Assembly (NCBI GenBank): GCA_947498055.1
Contig: CANMJA010000009.1
Span: 52,219 to 116,218 of the forward strand
Length of the DNA: 64,000 bases
From: an uncultured Tenacibaculum sp.
GTDB lineage: Bacteria > Bacteroidota > Bacteroidia > Flavobacteriales > Flavobacteriaceae
Reading direction: 5' to 3'
The notes below the pieces were generated by a model. It worked only from the letters and a program-made list of their open reading frames with translations, searched no databases and was not told the DNA's origin. The stretch's first letter is position 1. Every line of letters begins with the position of its first letter. Both the position numbers and the translations under genes were made by a program. This document shows positions 54,116-63,161 of the stretch, piece after piece.

Positions 54116-54676
54116 ATGATAATTAGAAAGGCTAAAATAGAAGATTCAGTTGAAATTGCAGAAAACTTATTTCTCGCAATGGAAGATATTCTCTATGAAT
54201 TTATTGGAATAAAAGATACTAAAGAAGCTAAAAAATTCCTACTTTATTTTGTTGAGAACAAAAACAATCAATATTCTTATGAAAATTGTTTTGTAGCCGA
54301 AAATGAAAAAGGTATTGAAGGATCTATAAACATTTACAATGGTGCTGAGTTAAATAGATTAAGAATGCCAATAATTCAGCATATAAAAGAACATTATAAT
54401 AAAGACTTTTGTCCAGAAAAGGAAACACAGCAAGGAGAATTTTATATTGATTCTTTTGGCGTTAATCCGAAAAGTCAAGGAAAAGGAATCGGTTCTAAAT
54501 TATTACAATTTATAATTAACAATCCTGATTTTAATCAACAAACATTAGGTCTATTAGTAGATGAAGAGAATCCAAATGCAGAAAAATTATATTTAAATTT
54601 TGGTTTTAAATCCATTGGTCAAAAAAAATTGGCAGGTAAAAAATTAAAACACCTTCAAAGAGAACCCACAAAATAA
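54116..54676 (+). CDS. GNAT family N-acetyltransferase
   Basis: 186 residues. The acetyl-CoA motif is NPKSQGKGIGSKLLQFI, and VDEENPNAEKLYLNFGFKSIG is the typical C-terminal strand-helix. A longer N-terminal region (EIAENLFLAMEDILYEFIG, about 12-30) is common in Bacteroidota GNATs. Substrate unknown. It is likely an independent gene within the accessory block. Confidence 0.87.
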   Translation: MIIRKAKIEDSVEIAENLFLAMEDILYEFIGIKDTKEAKKFLLYFVENKNNQYSYENCFVAENEKGIEGSINIYNGAELNRLRMPIIQHIKEHYNKDFCPEKETQQGEFYIDSFGVNPKSQGKGIGSKLLQFIINNPDFNQQTLGLLVDEENPNAEKLYLNFGFKSIGQKKLAGKKLKHLQREPTK

Positions 54677-55038
54677 AATTAGAAACTTCTGCCAAAAATG
54701 ATTTTTATGAAAAACACTAACAAGTTTTTATAATTTAACACCTTCTTTTTAATCCCTAAATAATAGCATATTACCCTTATTGAAGTATTCAATTTCAATA
54801 GTAAAAATCACAAAATTGATTACAAAGAACCCTTTATAAAATAAAAAGAAACTTCACTTATTATAATGGAATTTCTAAGATGACAGATTAATATAAAATG
54901 AATTAAAAAGAACTTAAATATTTTTTACTTTTGTTTGTAATCATTAGTTGCTTTTTTTATTAAAAAGAACATGTTTATACTTATTACATAATAACAAATA
55001 AAATTGTTTTTATTCCTTTTTACCCTAAATTAAAAAAA
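54677..55038. other. Gene-free AT-rich stretch
   Basis: About 360 nt without a supported ORF between the GNAT and the broken membrane-protein gene. It contains short poly-A and poly-T runs. The frame of the following gene is open back to about 54964 without an ATG, so its start is uncertain. Confidence 0.4.
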
Positions 55039-55353
55039 TTGAGAATTACAACACGAAATAAAAATTGGTCTAAGAAAAGTGGAATAATAATAATTGCCAT
55101 TTGTTTAAGTGCAATATTTTTAAATTATTTAGTTTAGCCTTTTCGTGGAACTTTGATATATCAATACGGAAGTATCATTTCATTACTTGTATTTTATGGA
55201 GGAATATTTTGGTCTTTATTAAATACTATTTTTTTAATTTCGAAACACAAACCTGACTTAAAAGGCAACCTAGTTTGGATTTTTATAAGTGCAATACCTT
55301 TCTTGTATATCATAATAATGATACTGTTTGTTGTAATAAATAGAACTCATTAA
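55039..55353 (+). pseudogene. Small membrane-protein gene split by an in-frame amber codon
   Basis: From TTG at 55039 the frame reads basic residues and a hydrophobic helix (GIIIIAICLSAIFLNYLV), then TAG at 55135-55137. It continues in the same frame without further stops through PFRGTLIYQYG, two more hydrophobic helices (IISLLVFYGGIFWSLL and IFISAIPFLYIIIMILFVV), to TAA at 55351. A single C-to-T change (CAG to TAG) would explain it. The downstream part alone could start at TTG 55153 (66 residues). The next gene's ATG abuts the final stop, so the frame is part of an operon. Confidence 0.65.
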
Positions 55354-55803
55354 ATGAATATAAGTTTTGATCTGGATAGTACTTTAATTCCTAACGAAAA
55401 TGAATTTGAAACTGAATATAGAAGTTTAATAGCAAAATTATTTGGAATTGAAAAAATACGGAAAGGAACTCGTGAACTTATTTCTGATTTACAAAATCAA
55501 GGACATAAAATTCATATTTACACAACCTCATTCCGTACTAAGAGAAAAATAAGATTGACTTTAAGATATTATGGAATAAAAGTAAATAGAATTGTAAACG
55601 AAAAAGAAAATAGACAAGTTTTAAAGTTAAAAAAAATCAACTCATCAAAGTTTCCACCAGCATTTGATTTCGAATTACATATTGACGATTCAAAAGGTGT
55701 TGGAATTGAAAGTGAAAAATTTAGTTTTAAGACTATTCTTGTTAAACCAACTGACAAAAATTGGACTAAAAAAATAAAAAGTAAAATAATAAATATTGGC
55801 TAA
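55354..55803 (+). CDS. HAD-superfamily protein
   Basis: 149 residues. Motif I is FDLDST (Asp6, Asp8), motif II is the Thr/Ser region YTTSF, and motif IV is the acidic pair in HIDDSKG. The order and spacing fit a small cap-less haloacid-dehalogenase-like phosphatase. It begins immediately after the stop of the broken membrane-protein gene. Substrate unknown. Confidence 0.8.
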   Translation: MNISFDLDSTLIPNENEFETEYRSLIAKLFGIEKIRKGTRELISDLQNQGHKIHIYTTSFRTKRKIRLTLRYYGIKVNRIVNEKENRQVLKLKKINSSKFPPAFDFELHIDDSKGVGIESEKFSFKTILVKPTDKNWTKKIKSKIINIG

Positions 55804-55827
55804 TCAAAGTAACCAATGTCCTCTATA

Positions 55828-55860
55828 ATTTCACAAAAAAAGACTTATTTTTTGTGAAAT
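55828..55860 (+). terminator. Long AT-rich hairpin after the HAD gene
   Basis: ATTTCACAAAAAA (55828-55840) pairs perfectly with TTTTTTGTGAAAT (55848-55860). Ts lie in the right arm rather than after it, so it may act as terminator or stability element. The remainder of 55861-56184 is AT-rich with no gene. Confidence 0.5.
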
Positions 55861-56184
55861 TGAGCAATCCACACAATAGCTATAATTAACACAGATTTTG
55901 GTTTTAAATCAAAAGTTTAGTGTATTTTTATATTGATCACCAAATCTTTTGATTTTGCTTTATCAAAGAAAAGATAAAACAGAATTGAAAGTTTTACTTA
56001 AATATGAGTTTTGACAATTTCAGTTTGCTTATTAACATAAACAAAACATTGATGGTAATTTCTTACAGTTTTCAACAACCTTTTAATACTATTAAGAACA
56101 TTTATAAAAGAAAAACACAAAATGTAAATTATTGATTTTCAATACTATATTTTTAAAATGATCGAAATTAAAACAAATTAAGCA

Positions 56185-57105
56185 ATGAAAATTAACATAA
56201 TTGATTTCTTCTTAGTAGTTGCATTTATAATATTTCTAAGCGCATGCAAAACTGAGAAACCTAACACAAAAGGCAATAATTCTTCAACTAAAGAAAATTT
56301 TTATTTTGGTCAAAAGCCCCCCAGTCTAACACCTGAAATTTTTGCTCCTGGAATTATTTCAATCAAAGGAAGGAATGAATCGAACATTTCATTTTCTCCT
56401 AATTTAGACGAAGTATATTTTACAGTTAATAAAAAAGAGGAAGAAATATCTATTTATTTCTCAAAACTTAAAGATAATAAATGGACTCCTCCCAAAAGAG
56501 CTAATTTTACCAATGGTAGAAAAAAAGAAGAATTATATCCATTTGTTAGTTTAAATAATAAAAGGATTTATTTTACTGCTTTAGATTCTATTTTTTCAGA
56601 TGAGAAAATTTGGTACGTAGACCGCTTAGAAGATTCTTGGAGTAATGCAGTACAATTAGACTCACCTTTAAATGATGATCTAGTTTTTTATATTAATCAA
56701 GCAAAAAACGGAGATCTTTTCTATACAAATATCTCAAAAAGGAAAATGTATTTTGCTCAAAATAAAAATGGTAAATTTCCAAAAGCAAAAGAGGTTGAAA
56801 TTGATTTTGGGCATCACGGATTTATTTCTCCATCTCAAGACTATTTGTTGGTATATACTCAAAATAAAGAAATTGAAAAAAGAAAAGATTTTGATCTTTA
56901 TGTATGTTTTAAAGAAAAAGATGGAACATGGAAAAAACCAGTTAATCTTGGAAATGAAGTAAACTCTAAACTTAACGAAGGATGTCCGAGTATCACTCCA
57001 GATGGTAAATATTTGTTCTTTACCAGATCAGATGACAAAGACGAGTTATCAAATTTATATTGGGTAAGCACAAAGATTATAGAAAAAATAAGACCGAAGC
57101 AGTAA
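56185..57105 (+). CDS. PD40/TolB-like beta-propeller lipoprotein
   Basis: 306 residues with a lipoprotein signal (VAFIIFLSAC, Cys near 22). WD40-like PD40 blades recur: SPNLDEVYFT, VSLNNKRIYFT, SPSQDYLLVY and TPDGKYLFFTRSDD. Such proteins often pair with TolB-like or OmpA partners, none adjacent here. It is probably periplasmic or surface-bound; function unknown. Confidence 0.8.
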   Translation: MKINIIDFFLVVAFIIFLSACKTEKPNTKGNNSSTKENFYFGQKPPSLTPEIFAPGIISIKGRNESNISFSPNLDEVYFTVNKKEEEISIYFSKLKDNKWTPPKRANFTNGRKKEELYPFVSLNNKRIYFTALDSIFSDEKIWYVDRLEDSWSNAVQLDSPLNDDLVFYINQAKNGDLFYTNISKRKMYFAQNKNGKFPKAKEVEIDFGHHGFISPSQDYLLVYTQNKEIEKRKDFDLYVCFKEKDGTWKKPVNLGNEVNSKLNEGCPSITPDGKYLFFTRSDDKDELSNLYWVSTKIIEKIRPKQ

Positions 57106-57312
57106 AATAAAAAATAACACTAGCAAGAACAACGATTATGCAATACTATCATTTTTCTTGATAACTCTTAACACATAACGTAAATAGTAATTTGTAAAAA
57201 ATGGATTCTTATTAAACTTATTTTTCAATTTAACAATAGAATATTCTTCTATATTAATCCAGAAAATTAGCGTTTTTCACATATTATATTTCATACAAAA
57301 AACAAAGCCTTT

Positions 57313-58146
57313 GTGCATAAAGTAAAAAATGAAGTGAAAGAATTTCAAACTATAAAGAACTATTATAAACCAATTCAGCCAACTGTAAAATCTGAAAATG
57401 GAAAAATAATTTACCAAGAATTCAAACCTGCTAAAGAAATAGAAAATTTCGTACATTGTTTTTGGCAACTAAAAACAAAAAAAACTCTAAATAAAAAATT
57501 CATCTATAAAGTTGTTTCTGATGGATGTATTGATATTTTTTTCGACCATAATCAACCGAGTCAAAACTTTATAATGGGGTTCTGTAATAAATATACCGAG
57601 TTTTCTATCGGTAAAACATTTGACTATATCGGAATTCGATTTTTACCTTGTGCCTTTCCAATCTTATTTGGTATAGATGCAAAAATCTTGAGTAATCAAT
57701 CACAAGAATTAAAATATATTTTACCTGACATTTCAAATTTAATTTCATCTGAAATCAAGTCATCTCTGTCATTTAAAAATATTATCAAATATTTGAATCA
57801 ACTATTAATTAACATAACTGAAAAACAAACCTTTTATTTAGACCAACGTTTTTTTAATTCTCTACATTTAATTTTCCAAAAAAATGGATTTTTAGATACT
57901 GAAAAAGAACTTGATACAGGTTTGAGTTCTCGACAACTTCGTAGAATTTTTAATTTCCATATTGGCACAACTGCAAAAAGTTTTAGTAATGTTGTACGAT
58001 TTCAGTATATTTTAAATATGAAACCTTCAAAACAAAGTCTTAAAGAAAACAAACTATATTTTGATGCTGGATTTTTTGATCAAGCTCATTTTATCAAAAG
58101 TTTCAAAACATTTTACGGTGTAACACCTTCTAAAGCCTTTTATTAA
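57313..58146 (+). CDS. AraC family transcriptional regulator
   Basis: 277 residues from GTG at 57313. The N-terminal DUF6597-like sensing domain (about 15-150, QEFKPAKEIENFVHCFWQL and DGCIDIFF) precedes the AraC double helix-turn-helix (about 195-277, GLSSRQLRRIFN, FFDQAHFIKSFKTFYGVTPSKAF). It probably regulates the VOC gene 68 nt downstream. An in-frame ATG follows eight codons later and is a weaker start candidate. Confidence 0.87.
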   Translation: MHKVKNEVKEFQTIKNYYKPIQPTVKSENGKIIYQEFKPAKEIENFVHCFWQLKTKKTLNKKFIYKVVSDGCIDIFFDHNQPSQNFIMGFCNKYTEFSIGKTFDYIGIRFLPCAFPILFGIDAKILSNQSQELKYILPDISNLISSEIKSSLSFKNIIKYLNQLLINITEKQTFYLDQRFFNSLHLIFQKNGFLDTEKELDTGLSSRQLRRIFNFHIGTTAKSFSNVVRFQYILNMKPSKQSLKENKLYFDAGFFDQAHFIKSFKTFYGVTPSKAFY

Positions 58147-58187
58147 ATTTTGTCCGATTTTTACAATTTCCACCAAAAATCTCATTC

Positions 58188-58195
58188 TAAATTTG
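58188..58195 (+). promoter_or_regulatory. -7 box of the exported VOC gene
   Basis: TAAATTTG matches TANNTTTG and lies 19 nt before the ATG at 58215. No TTG is at the ideal distance, as expected of an activator-dependent promoter, with the AraC gene next door. Confidence 0.45.
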
Positions 58196-58214
58196 CTTTA
58201 ATAAAACATAAAAT

Positions 58215-58664
58215 ATGAGAGTATTATTATTAATCATATTTGTTCTTATTGGAAATTGGACAAATGCACAAACACAAAATAAAATGAAACTAAATGCAGG
58301 AATAATTACCGAAAAACTAACTGAAACGAAAGATTTTTATACAAATGTATTAAACTTTGGCGTAAGCTTCGAAAACGACTTTTACCTTTTGATGCACACA
58401 CCTGATAAATCTGCTGAAATAAGCTTCTTAAAGCCAAATCACCCAAGTCAAAAACCAATTTTTCAATCATCTTTTAATGGAAAAGGTATTTATTTAACTA
58501 TTGAAGTAAAAGAAGTAGATACATTTTATCAACAAATTAAAAATAAAGGAATAGCTATTAAAATTGAAATTAGAGACGAACCTTGGGGAGATAGACATTT
58601 TGCCATCGTTGACCCTAACGGAATTGGAATAGATATTGTTACTTACACCAATCCTGAAAAATAA
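58215..58664 (+). CDS. Exported VOC (glyoxalase-like) protein
   Basis: 149 residues. A Sec signal (LLLIIFVLIGNWTNAQ) precedes a VOC fold with NAGIITEKLTETKDFYTNVLNFG, ISFLKPNHPSQKP and DRHFAIVDPNGIGIDIVTY. Export of a VOC domain is unusual. An AraC regulator directly upstream suggests inducible expression. Possible roles are binding or detoxification of a small molecule in the periplasm. Confidence 0.82.
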   Translation: MRVLLLIIFVLIGNWTNAQTQNKMKLNAGIITEKLTETKDFYTNVLNFGVSFENDFYLLMHTPDKSAEISFLKPNHPSQKPIFQSSFNGKGIYLTIEVKEVDTFYQQIKNKGIAIKIEIRDEPWGDRHFAIVDPNGIGIDIVTYTNPEK

Positions 58665-58734
58665 AGTTCGATATATAACAATATTAATCGTTTTTTATGG
58701 AGCCAGTTCAACAAACTACGTTTAAACTATTATA

Positions 58735-59814
58735 TTAAGGTCTTCTACGTAAAAAAACAGCAACACGTGCATCACCTATAACACCATTCTCATTTACTGT
58801 TCTAAAACCAATAGATGTACCTGCCGGAATAGTTACGGGTGTTGCTAATATTTCTGTGTAAATCATATTATCTACATTCCCTCCTGCTGTTGCCGTAAAT
58901 GTAAATATATTTGTATTGGTTCCACTATTTGTAATTGCTATTTCTACACTATCATTAGCTCCATTAGTATCAGAATCAAAACTAACTGCATATGCTTCCC
59001 ATTCTTCAGGTAAAGGAATACCTATAGCTCCTTGTGCGTTGTTACCAAAAGACCACTCTAAAGTATTATCAGATAAAGCAGCTGCTTCTTCTGCCCAAAT
59101 CACAATTTTCTCATAGGCTACAGGTACTCCTGCAGTTACAGGATCTACTTGTACTACAGAACCATCATCTTCTACTCCCAATAATTTTGTTGGCGAATTA
59201 TTATTAAATGCTGTTGAAGTACCATAACCACCTAATTGTAATTGATTATTCTGTTTTATTCTAAATGGTGTAAAAAGACCTGGTCCACCAACCAAAGTAC
59301 CATAATTTCTAATTTGAAAACTATTATCACCATCATCATTAATAAAAGCCCAGTTTTGTAACACTGTAGTACCTGTGTTATTCATATTCACAAAAAAGAA
59401 AAAAGAATCATTTCCAAATCTATCTAATCGTATTCCTCCATTGGATCCTGCAACATGAAACTGACGAGCCGGTGTAAATGCTACATTAGAAATCCCTACA
59501 TTACCACTATTATCATCTATAAAAACACCTTCTGTATCACCATCACCACTAATCCAGTTTCCATTTGTTTGTAAATTTTGAGATGCGATATGATTTCCCA
59601 AATTATCCATACTTAACACCACCCACGCAATACCATTGTAAACATATAACACGTTATCATTAGAACTATACATTAACGATCCTTGGTTTGCTCCAGTAAT
59701 AGCTAATATTTCTGCTGTTGTTGCATTAGGTATTCCCAATACAGAATCTGCATCTTGTGCTTGCAATTCATATAAAAAACTGTAGATAATTATCAAATAA
59801 AGTATTTTTTGCAT
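58735..59814 (-). CDS. Exported surface-type protein, beta-rich
   Basis: 359 residues with a Sec signal (ending LQAQ). A conserved N-terminal module GSLMYSSNDNVLYVYNGIAWVVL is followed by repetitive Gly/Asn/Asp-rich beta-structure (SGDGDTEGVFIDDNSGNVGISN) and a C-terminal jelly-roll-like region (WEAYAVSFDSDTNGAND). The N-module is shared with the repeat protein at 63162. This looks like a flavobacterial cell-surface or tail-fibre-like protein; no enzymatic motif, and the phage reading is not supported by neighbours. Confidence 0.72.
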   Translation of the reverse strand: MQKILYLIIIYSFLYELQAQDADSVLGIPNATTAEILAITGANQGSLMYSSNDNVLYVYNGIAWVVLSMDNLGNHIASQNLQTNGNWISGDGDTEGVFIDDNSGNVGISNVAFTPARQFHVAGSNGGIRLDRFGNDSFFFFVNMNNTGTTVLQNWAFINDDGDNSFQIRNYGTLVGGPGLFTPFRIKQNNQLQLGGYGTSTAFNNNSPTKLLGVEDDGSVVQVDPVTAGVPVAYEKIVIWAEEAAALSDNTLEWSFGNNAQGAIGIPLPEEWEAYAVSFDSDTNGANDSVEIAITNSGTNTNIFTFTATAGGNVDNMIYTEILATPVTIPAGTSIGFRTVNENGVIGDARVAVFLRRRP

Positions 59815-59952
59815 TTTGACTATTTTTATATGGTACTAATTATACAAATAATTAACAATAAAGCAAAATTTTAACGTGAAAAATAAAATAACAATTACAA
59901 TAACTTATTGTTTTTGAATAATTAAAAATAGTACAATTATAAACTATCACAT

Positions 59953-59997
59953 AAAAAAAATCAGTTGAAGAAATTATTTCTTCAACTGATTTTTTTT
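59953..59997 (-). terminator. Strong terminator downstream of the MscS gene
   Basis: The stem AAATCAGTTGAAGAAAT (left arm to 59974) pairs with ATTTCTTCAACTGATTT (from 59976), with long A- and T-runs on the flanks. It lies 15 nt after the MscS stop on the minus strand. Confidence 0.9.
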
Positions 59998-60011
59998 ATA
60001 TAGTCTTTTTA

Positions 60012-60842
60012 TTATTTAGTCATCGTTACAACTCTTTGTGGTAATGGTGCTTCGTAACCAGCATTTCCTAAAGCTATCACTATTTTTTGACGAGTATCCC
60101 AATACACATCCCAATAATTTTCACAGTTAACATATGGCAAAGCTAATAACTCAACACTATTTATTCCTAAATTATGTACTGCTACTCTTGGTTGCTTCCC
60201 TTCTTCTTTTAATACATTATTATCATTCTTTAAAACATCTAGCACTATCTGTTTCGCTTTCTCAATATCAGCTCCATAACGAATAGCAAATGGCATATCT
60301 ACTCTTAAATTTCCTATTGCTGTTAAATTAGTAATCTTGTTAGAAGTAATTGCTGAATTTGGAATAATTTCTGTTTCATTTTGAAAAGTTTCTATAACTG
60401 TTACAAAAACAGATATCTCTTTTACAAATCCAAATGCACCATTTGTTTTTATTAAATCTCCAACCTTAAAAGGTCTAAAAATTAATAACATTACCCCAGA
60501 AGCTAAATGACCTAAAGAACCATTAAAAGCACTACCTATAGCAAAAGCAGCAGCAGCAATTAGTGCTGCAAAAGAAGCCGTAGGAATTCCTACAATACCC
60601 GCTATAGAAATTAGCACCAATGTTTTTAATCCAAATCCAATTAAAGTAATTAAAAATGGTCTTAACGTTTCATCTACATGTTTTGTTTCAAAAAGTCTTG
60701 AAACAGCTTTCATTATGATCCTTACAATCCATAAACCTATAATTAAAGCAGCAAAAGCTCCTAATAATTTTAATCCCCAGTCTCCAAAACCAGCAGCTAT
60801 TGTATTATAAAAATTTGATAGTGATTGTGATATTGTATCCAT
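60012..60842 (-). CDS. Mechanosensitive ion channel, MscS family
   Basis: 276 residues. Three N-terminal membrane helices lead into the pore helix AAFAIGSAFNGSLGHLASG and the MscS beta-domain (RPFKVGDLIKTNG, NSAITSNKITNLT). The length and single-channel layout match the small MscS group of Bacteroidota. It relieves turgor on osmotic downshock. It is divergent from murQ. Confidence 0.92.
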   Translation of the reverse strand: MDTISQSLSNFYNTIAAGFGDWGLKLLGAFAALIIGLWIVRIIMKAVSRLFETKHVDETLRPFLITLIGFGLKTLVLISIAGIVGIPTASFAALIAAAAFAIGSAFNGSLGHLASGVMLLIFRPFKVGDLIKTNGAFGFVKEISVFVTVIETFQNETEIIPNSAITSNKITNLTAIGNLRVDMPFAIRYGADIEKAKQIVLDVLKNDNNVLKEEGKQPRVAVHNLGINSVELLALPYVNCENYWDVYWDTRQKIVIALGNAGYEAPLPQRVVTMTK

Positions 60843-60914
60843 TTTAGTTTATTTTTTAATTTGTTTTTAAGACACTATAATTAATAATAATGTCACTATG
60901 TTTTTTATAAATTG

Positions 60915-60922
60915 TAAATTTG
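60915..60922 (+). promoter_or_regulatory. -7 box of murQ
   Basis: TAAATTTG matches TANNTTTG and ends 4 nt before the murQ ATG at 60927. The mRNA would be almost leaderless. Confidence 0.4.
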
Positions 60923-60926
60923 ATTT

Positions 60927-61742
60927 ATGAATTTTATAAAAACAACAGAACAAGACTCTCTTTATAACGGTTTAGAAAAAATGAGTACCTCAGAATTACT
61001 AACCAATATTAATAAGGAAGATAAAAAAGTAGCTTTTGCTGTTGAAAAATCAATTCCAGAAATTGAAAAATTAACAGAACAAATCGTACTAAAACTTAAA
61101 GATGGTGGTCGATTATTTTATATTGGAGCTGGGACTAGTGGTCGATTGGGAATTGTAGATGCTTCTGAATGTCCTCCTACATTTGGTGTTTCGCATGATT
61201 TAGTTATTGGGTTAATTGCTGGTGGAGATACTGCGATAAGAAATGCTGTAGAGTTTGCTGAAGATTCTAAAGAAGAAGGCTGGAGAGACTTGAAAAAATT
61301 TAAGATTTCAGAAAAAGATATTGTCATAGGAATTGCCGCTTCTGGAACAACTCCATATGTAATTCATGCTCTAGAAAAATGTAATCATAACAATATTATT
61401 ACTGGGTGCATAACTTGTAATGAAAAAAGCCCTTTAGCATTAACAGCCAAATACCCTGTAACTGTAATTGTAGGTCCAGAATTTGTTACTGGAAGTTCTA
61501 GAATGAAAGCTGGTACAGCTCAAAAACTAGTTTTAAATATGATTTCTACAACAACCATGATACTCTTAGGTAAAGTAAAAGGAAATAAAATGGTAGATAT
61601 GCAATTATCAAATAATAAATTAGTAGATAGAGCTGAAAAAATGTTAGTTTCTGAATTAAATATAGACAAAGGTATTGCTAAGCTATTAATTAAAAAATAT
61701 GGTAATGTTAGAAATGCTTTAAAAAACTATACTAATGAGTAA
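60927..61742 (+). CDS. murQ: N-acetylmuramic acid 6-phosphate etherase
   Basis: 271 residues. It cleaves the lactyl ether of MurNAc-6-P in peptidoglycan recycling. The SIS-fold signature is GAGTSGRLGIVDASECPPTFG; IAASGTTPYV and GSSRMKAGTAQKLVLNM complete the active-site region. It is slightly shorter than the usual 300 residues. The stop overlaps the next gene by 8 nt. No murK or anmK is adjacent. Confidence 0.94.
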   Translation: MNFIKTTEQDSLYNGLEKMSTSELLTNINKEDKKVAFAVEKSIPEIEKLTEQIVLKLKDGGRLFYIGAGTSGRLGIVDASECPPTFGVSHDLVIGLIAGGDTAIRNAVEFAEDSKEEGWRDLKKFKISEKDIVIGIAASGTTPYVIHALEKCNHNNIITGCITCNEKSPLALTAKYPVTVIVGPEFVTGSSRMKAGTAQKLVLNMISTTTMILLGKVKGNKMVDMQLSNNKLVDRAEKMLVSELNIDKGIAKLLIKKYGNVRNALKNYTNE

Positions 61743-61971
61743 TAAATCTTATGAAAAACCGATTAGAAAGTTACTTTTTCTAATTAGTTTATTAATTATA
61801 TCTCCAATTATTTTAACTTTAGCTTTCAAAGCACAGAAAATTTACGTAAATTTTCCTGAAGTAACTGTCTTTTATGTACTCATAACAATAGGAATTTGTT
61901 TAATTTTGTTTACTCTTTTTTGGGGTTTTAAAACATTTCAATCTTTTTTAAACATACTCTTTAATGAATAA
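61735..61971 (+). CDS. Small two-helix membrane protein (DUF6095-like)
   Basis: 78 residues. Two hydrophobic helices (LLFLISLLIISPIILTLAF and FYVLITIGICLILFTLFWGF) flank a short polar loop (KAQKIYVNFPEVT). The C-terminus reads FKTFQSFLNILFN. It resembles the flavobacterial DUF6095 family, often next to murQ; the match is from memory. It overlaps murQ by 8 nt, so it is translationally coupled. Confidence 0.7.
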   Translation: MSNKSYEKPIRKLLFLISLLIISPIILTLAFKAQKIYVNFPEVTVFYVLITIGICLILFTLFWGFKTFQSFLNILFNE

Positions 61972-61973
61972 TT

Positions 61974-63023
61974 TTGATAAAAAAAATTAACTTTAATAAA
62001 ATAACAAACTGGGAATATTGGCCTTCATCTATGTTTTATTTACCAAATATTCCTTATGCTGTTTATTTAGCAATTAGAGCTAAACATGCAGCTTTCTTTA
62101 GTGCTGCAAATCCTGCATTAAAAAGTTCTGGAAATGGAACTGAAAGTAAGTTTAAAACCATTGAGTTAGTTCCCAAAAAATATCGCCCAAAATCTATATT
62201 AGTAACTCCAAAAACTAATTTTTCTACGGTTGTCAAAAAAATTGAAGAAGTTGAAATCAATTATCCATTAATAGCTAAACCTGACATAGGTTTTAGGGGG
62301 CTTTTAGTTAAAAAAATAAATTCTTCTACTGAATTAAAAGAATATTTAAAGAACTATCCAATCGATATAATTGTTCAAGAGTTTTTAGAATATGAAAATG
62401 AATGTGGCATTTTTTATCATAGAAATCCAAATAATAATAAAGGATTAATCACTTCTATAACATTAAAAAAGTTTATATCTGTTATTGGAGATGGTAAATC
62501 TTCTTTAAAAAATTTAATTTTAAATGATGATAGAGCTAAAATTTATTTCGATGTATTTAATCAAATGCATCAAAACGAAATAAATAATATTCCACCTAAA
62601 AACAAAAAAATAAAACTAACTGTAATAGGCAATCATTCTAAGGGAACTCAATTTATTAATGGCAATCATTTAATCAGTAAAAAATTAGAAATTACTTTTG
62701 ATCGTTTAAGTAAAGAAATAGATGGTTGGTATTATGGTCGTGTAGATTTAAAATATAATTCTTTTGAACAACTTGAAAATGGTAGTGATTTTAAAATATT
62801 AGAAATAAATGGAATCATAGCAGAACCTACACATATTTATGATTCAGAAAATTTTACTTATTTTAATGCTTTAAAAGCAATAAGAAAACATTGGAAATAT
62901 TTATTTAACATATCAATTACTAACCATGAAACCAAAAACATCCCATACAAAAGTTCATTTCAATTTATTAATGAAATGTTTCAATTAAAAAAATACATTA
63001 CATCGATAAAAAAGCTTCATTAG
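61974..63023 (+). CDS. ATP-grasp domain protein
   Basis: 349 residues from TTG at 61974, 2 nt after the membrane-protein stop. The ATP-grasp pattern includes YPLIAKPDIGFRG, IIVQEFLEYENECGIFY, and the metal-binding ILEINGIIAEP (Glu-x-Asn). The N-terminal MFYLPNIPYAVYLAIRAKHAAFFSAANPAL is typical of a flavobacterial ATP-grasp family loosely labelled D-Ala-D-Ala-ligase-like. It may ligate a peptide or amino acid; substrate unknown. It is probably co-transcribed with murQ, but no cell-wall role is shown. Confidence 0.83.
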   Translation: MIKKINFNKITNWEYWPSSMFYLPNIPYAVYLAIRAKHAAFFSAANPALKSSGNGTESKFKTIELVPKKYRPKSILVTPKTNFSTVVKKIEEVEINYPLIAKPDIGFRGLLVKKINSSTELKEYLKNYPIDIIVQEFLEYENECGIFYHRNPNNNKGLITSITLKKFISVIGDGKSSLKNLILNDDRAKIYFDVFNQMHQNEINNIPPKNKKIKLTVIGNHSKGTQFINGNHLISKKLEITFDRLSKEIDGWYYGRVDLKYNSFEQLENGSDFKILEINGIIAEPTHIYDSENFTYFNALKAIRKHWKYLFNISITNHETKNIPYKSSFQFINEMFQLKKYITSIKKLH

Positions 63024-63161
63024 AAGTTACAAATTGACTCTTCGTCGATACAAAATAAACGTAAAAAACTCATTGTGACTATATTACATTTTATGTGTCT
63101 CAATATTAAAGAGTTTTTCTAAATTAATTAACTCTATTAAAATCAACATAAACAACTAGTT

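Noticed and set aside
58735..59814. Phage tail-fibre annotation
   Set aside because: Beta-rich, Gly/Asn-rich sequence alone fits surface proteins generally; no phage genes are adjacent.
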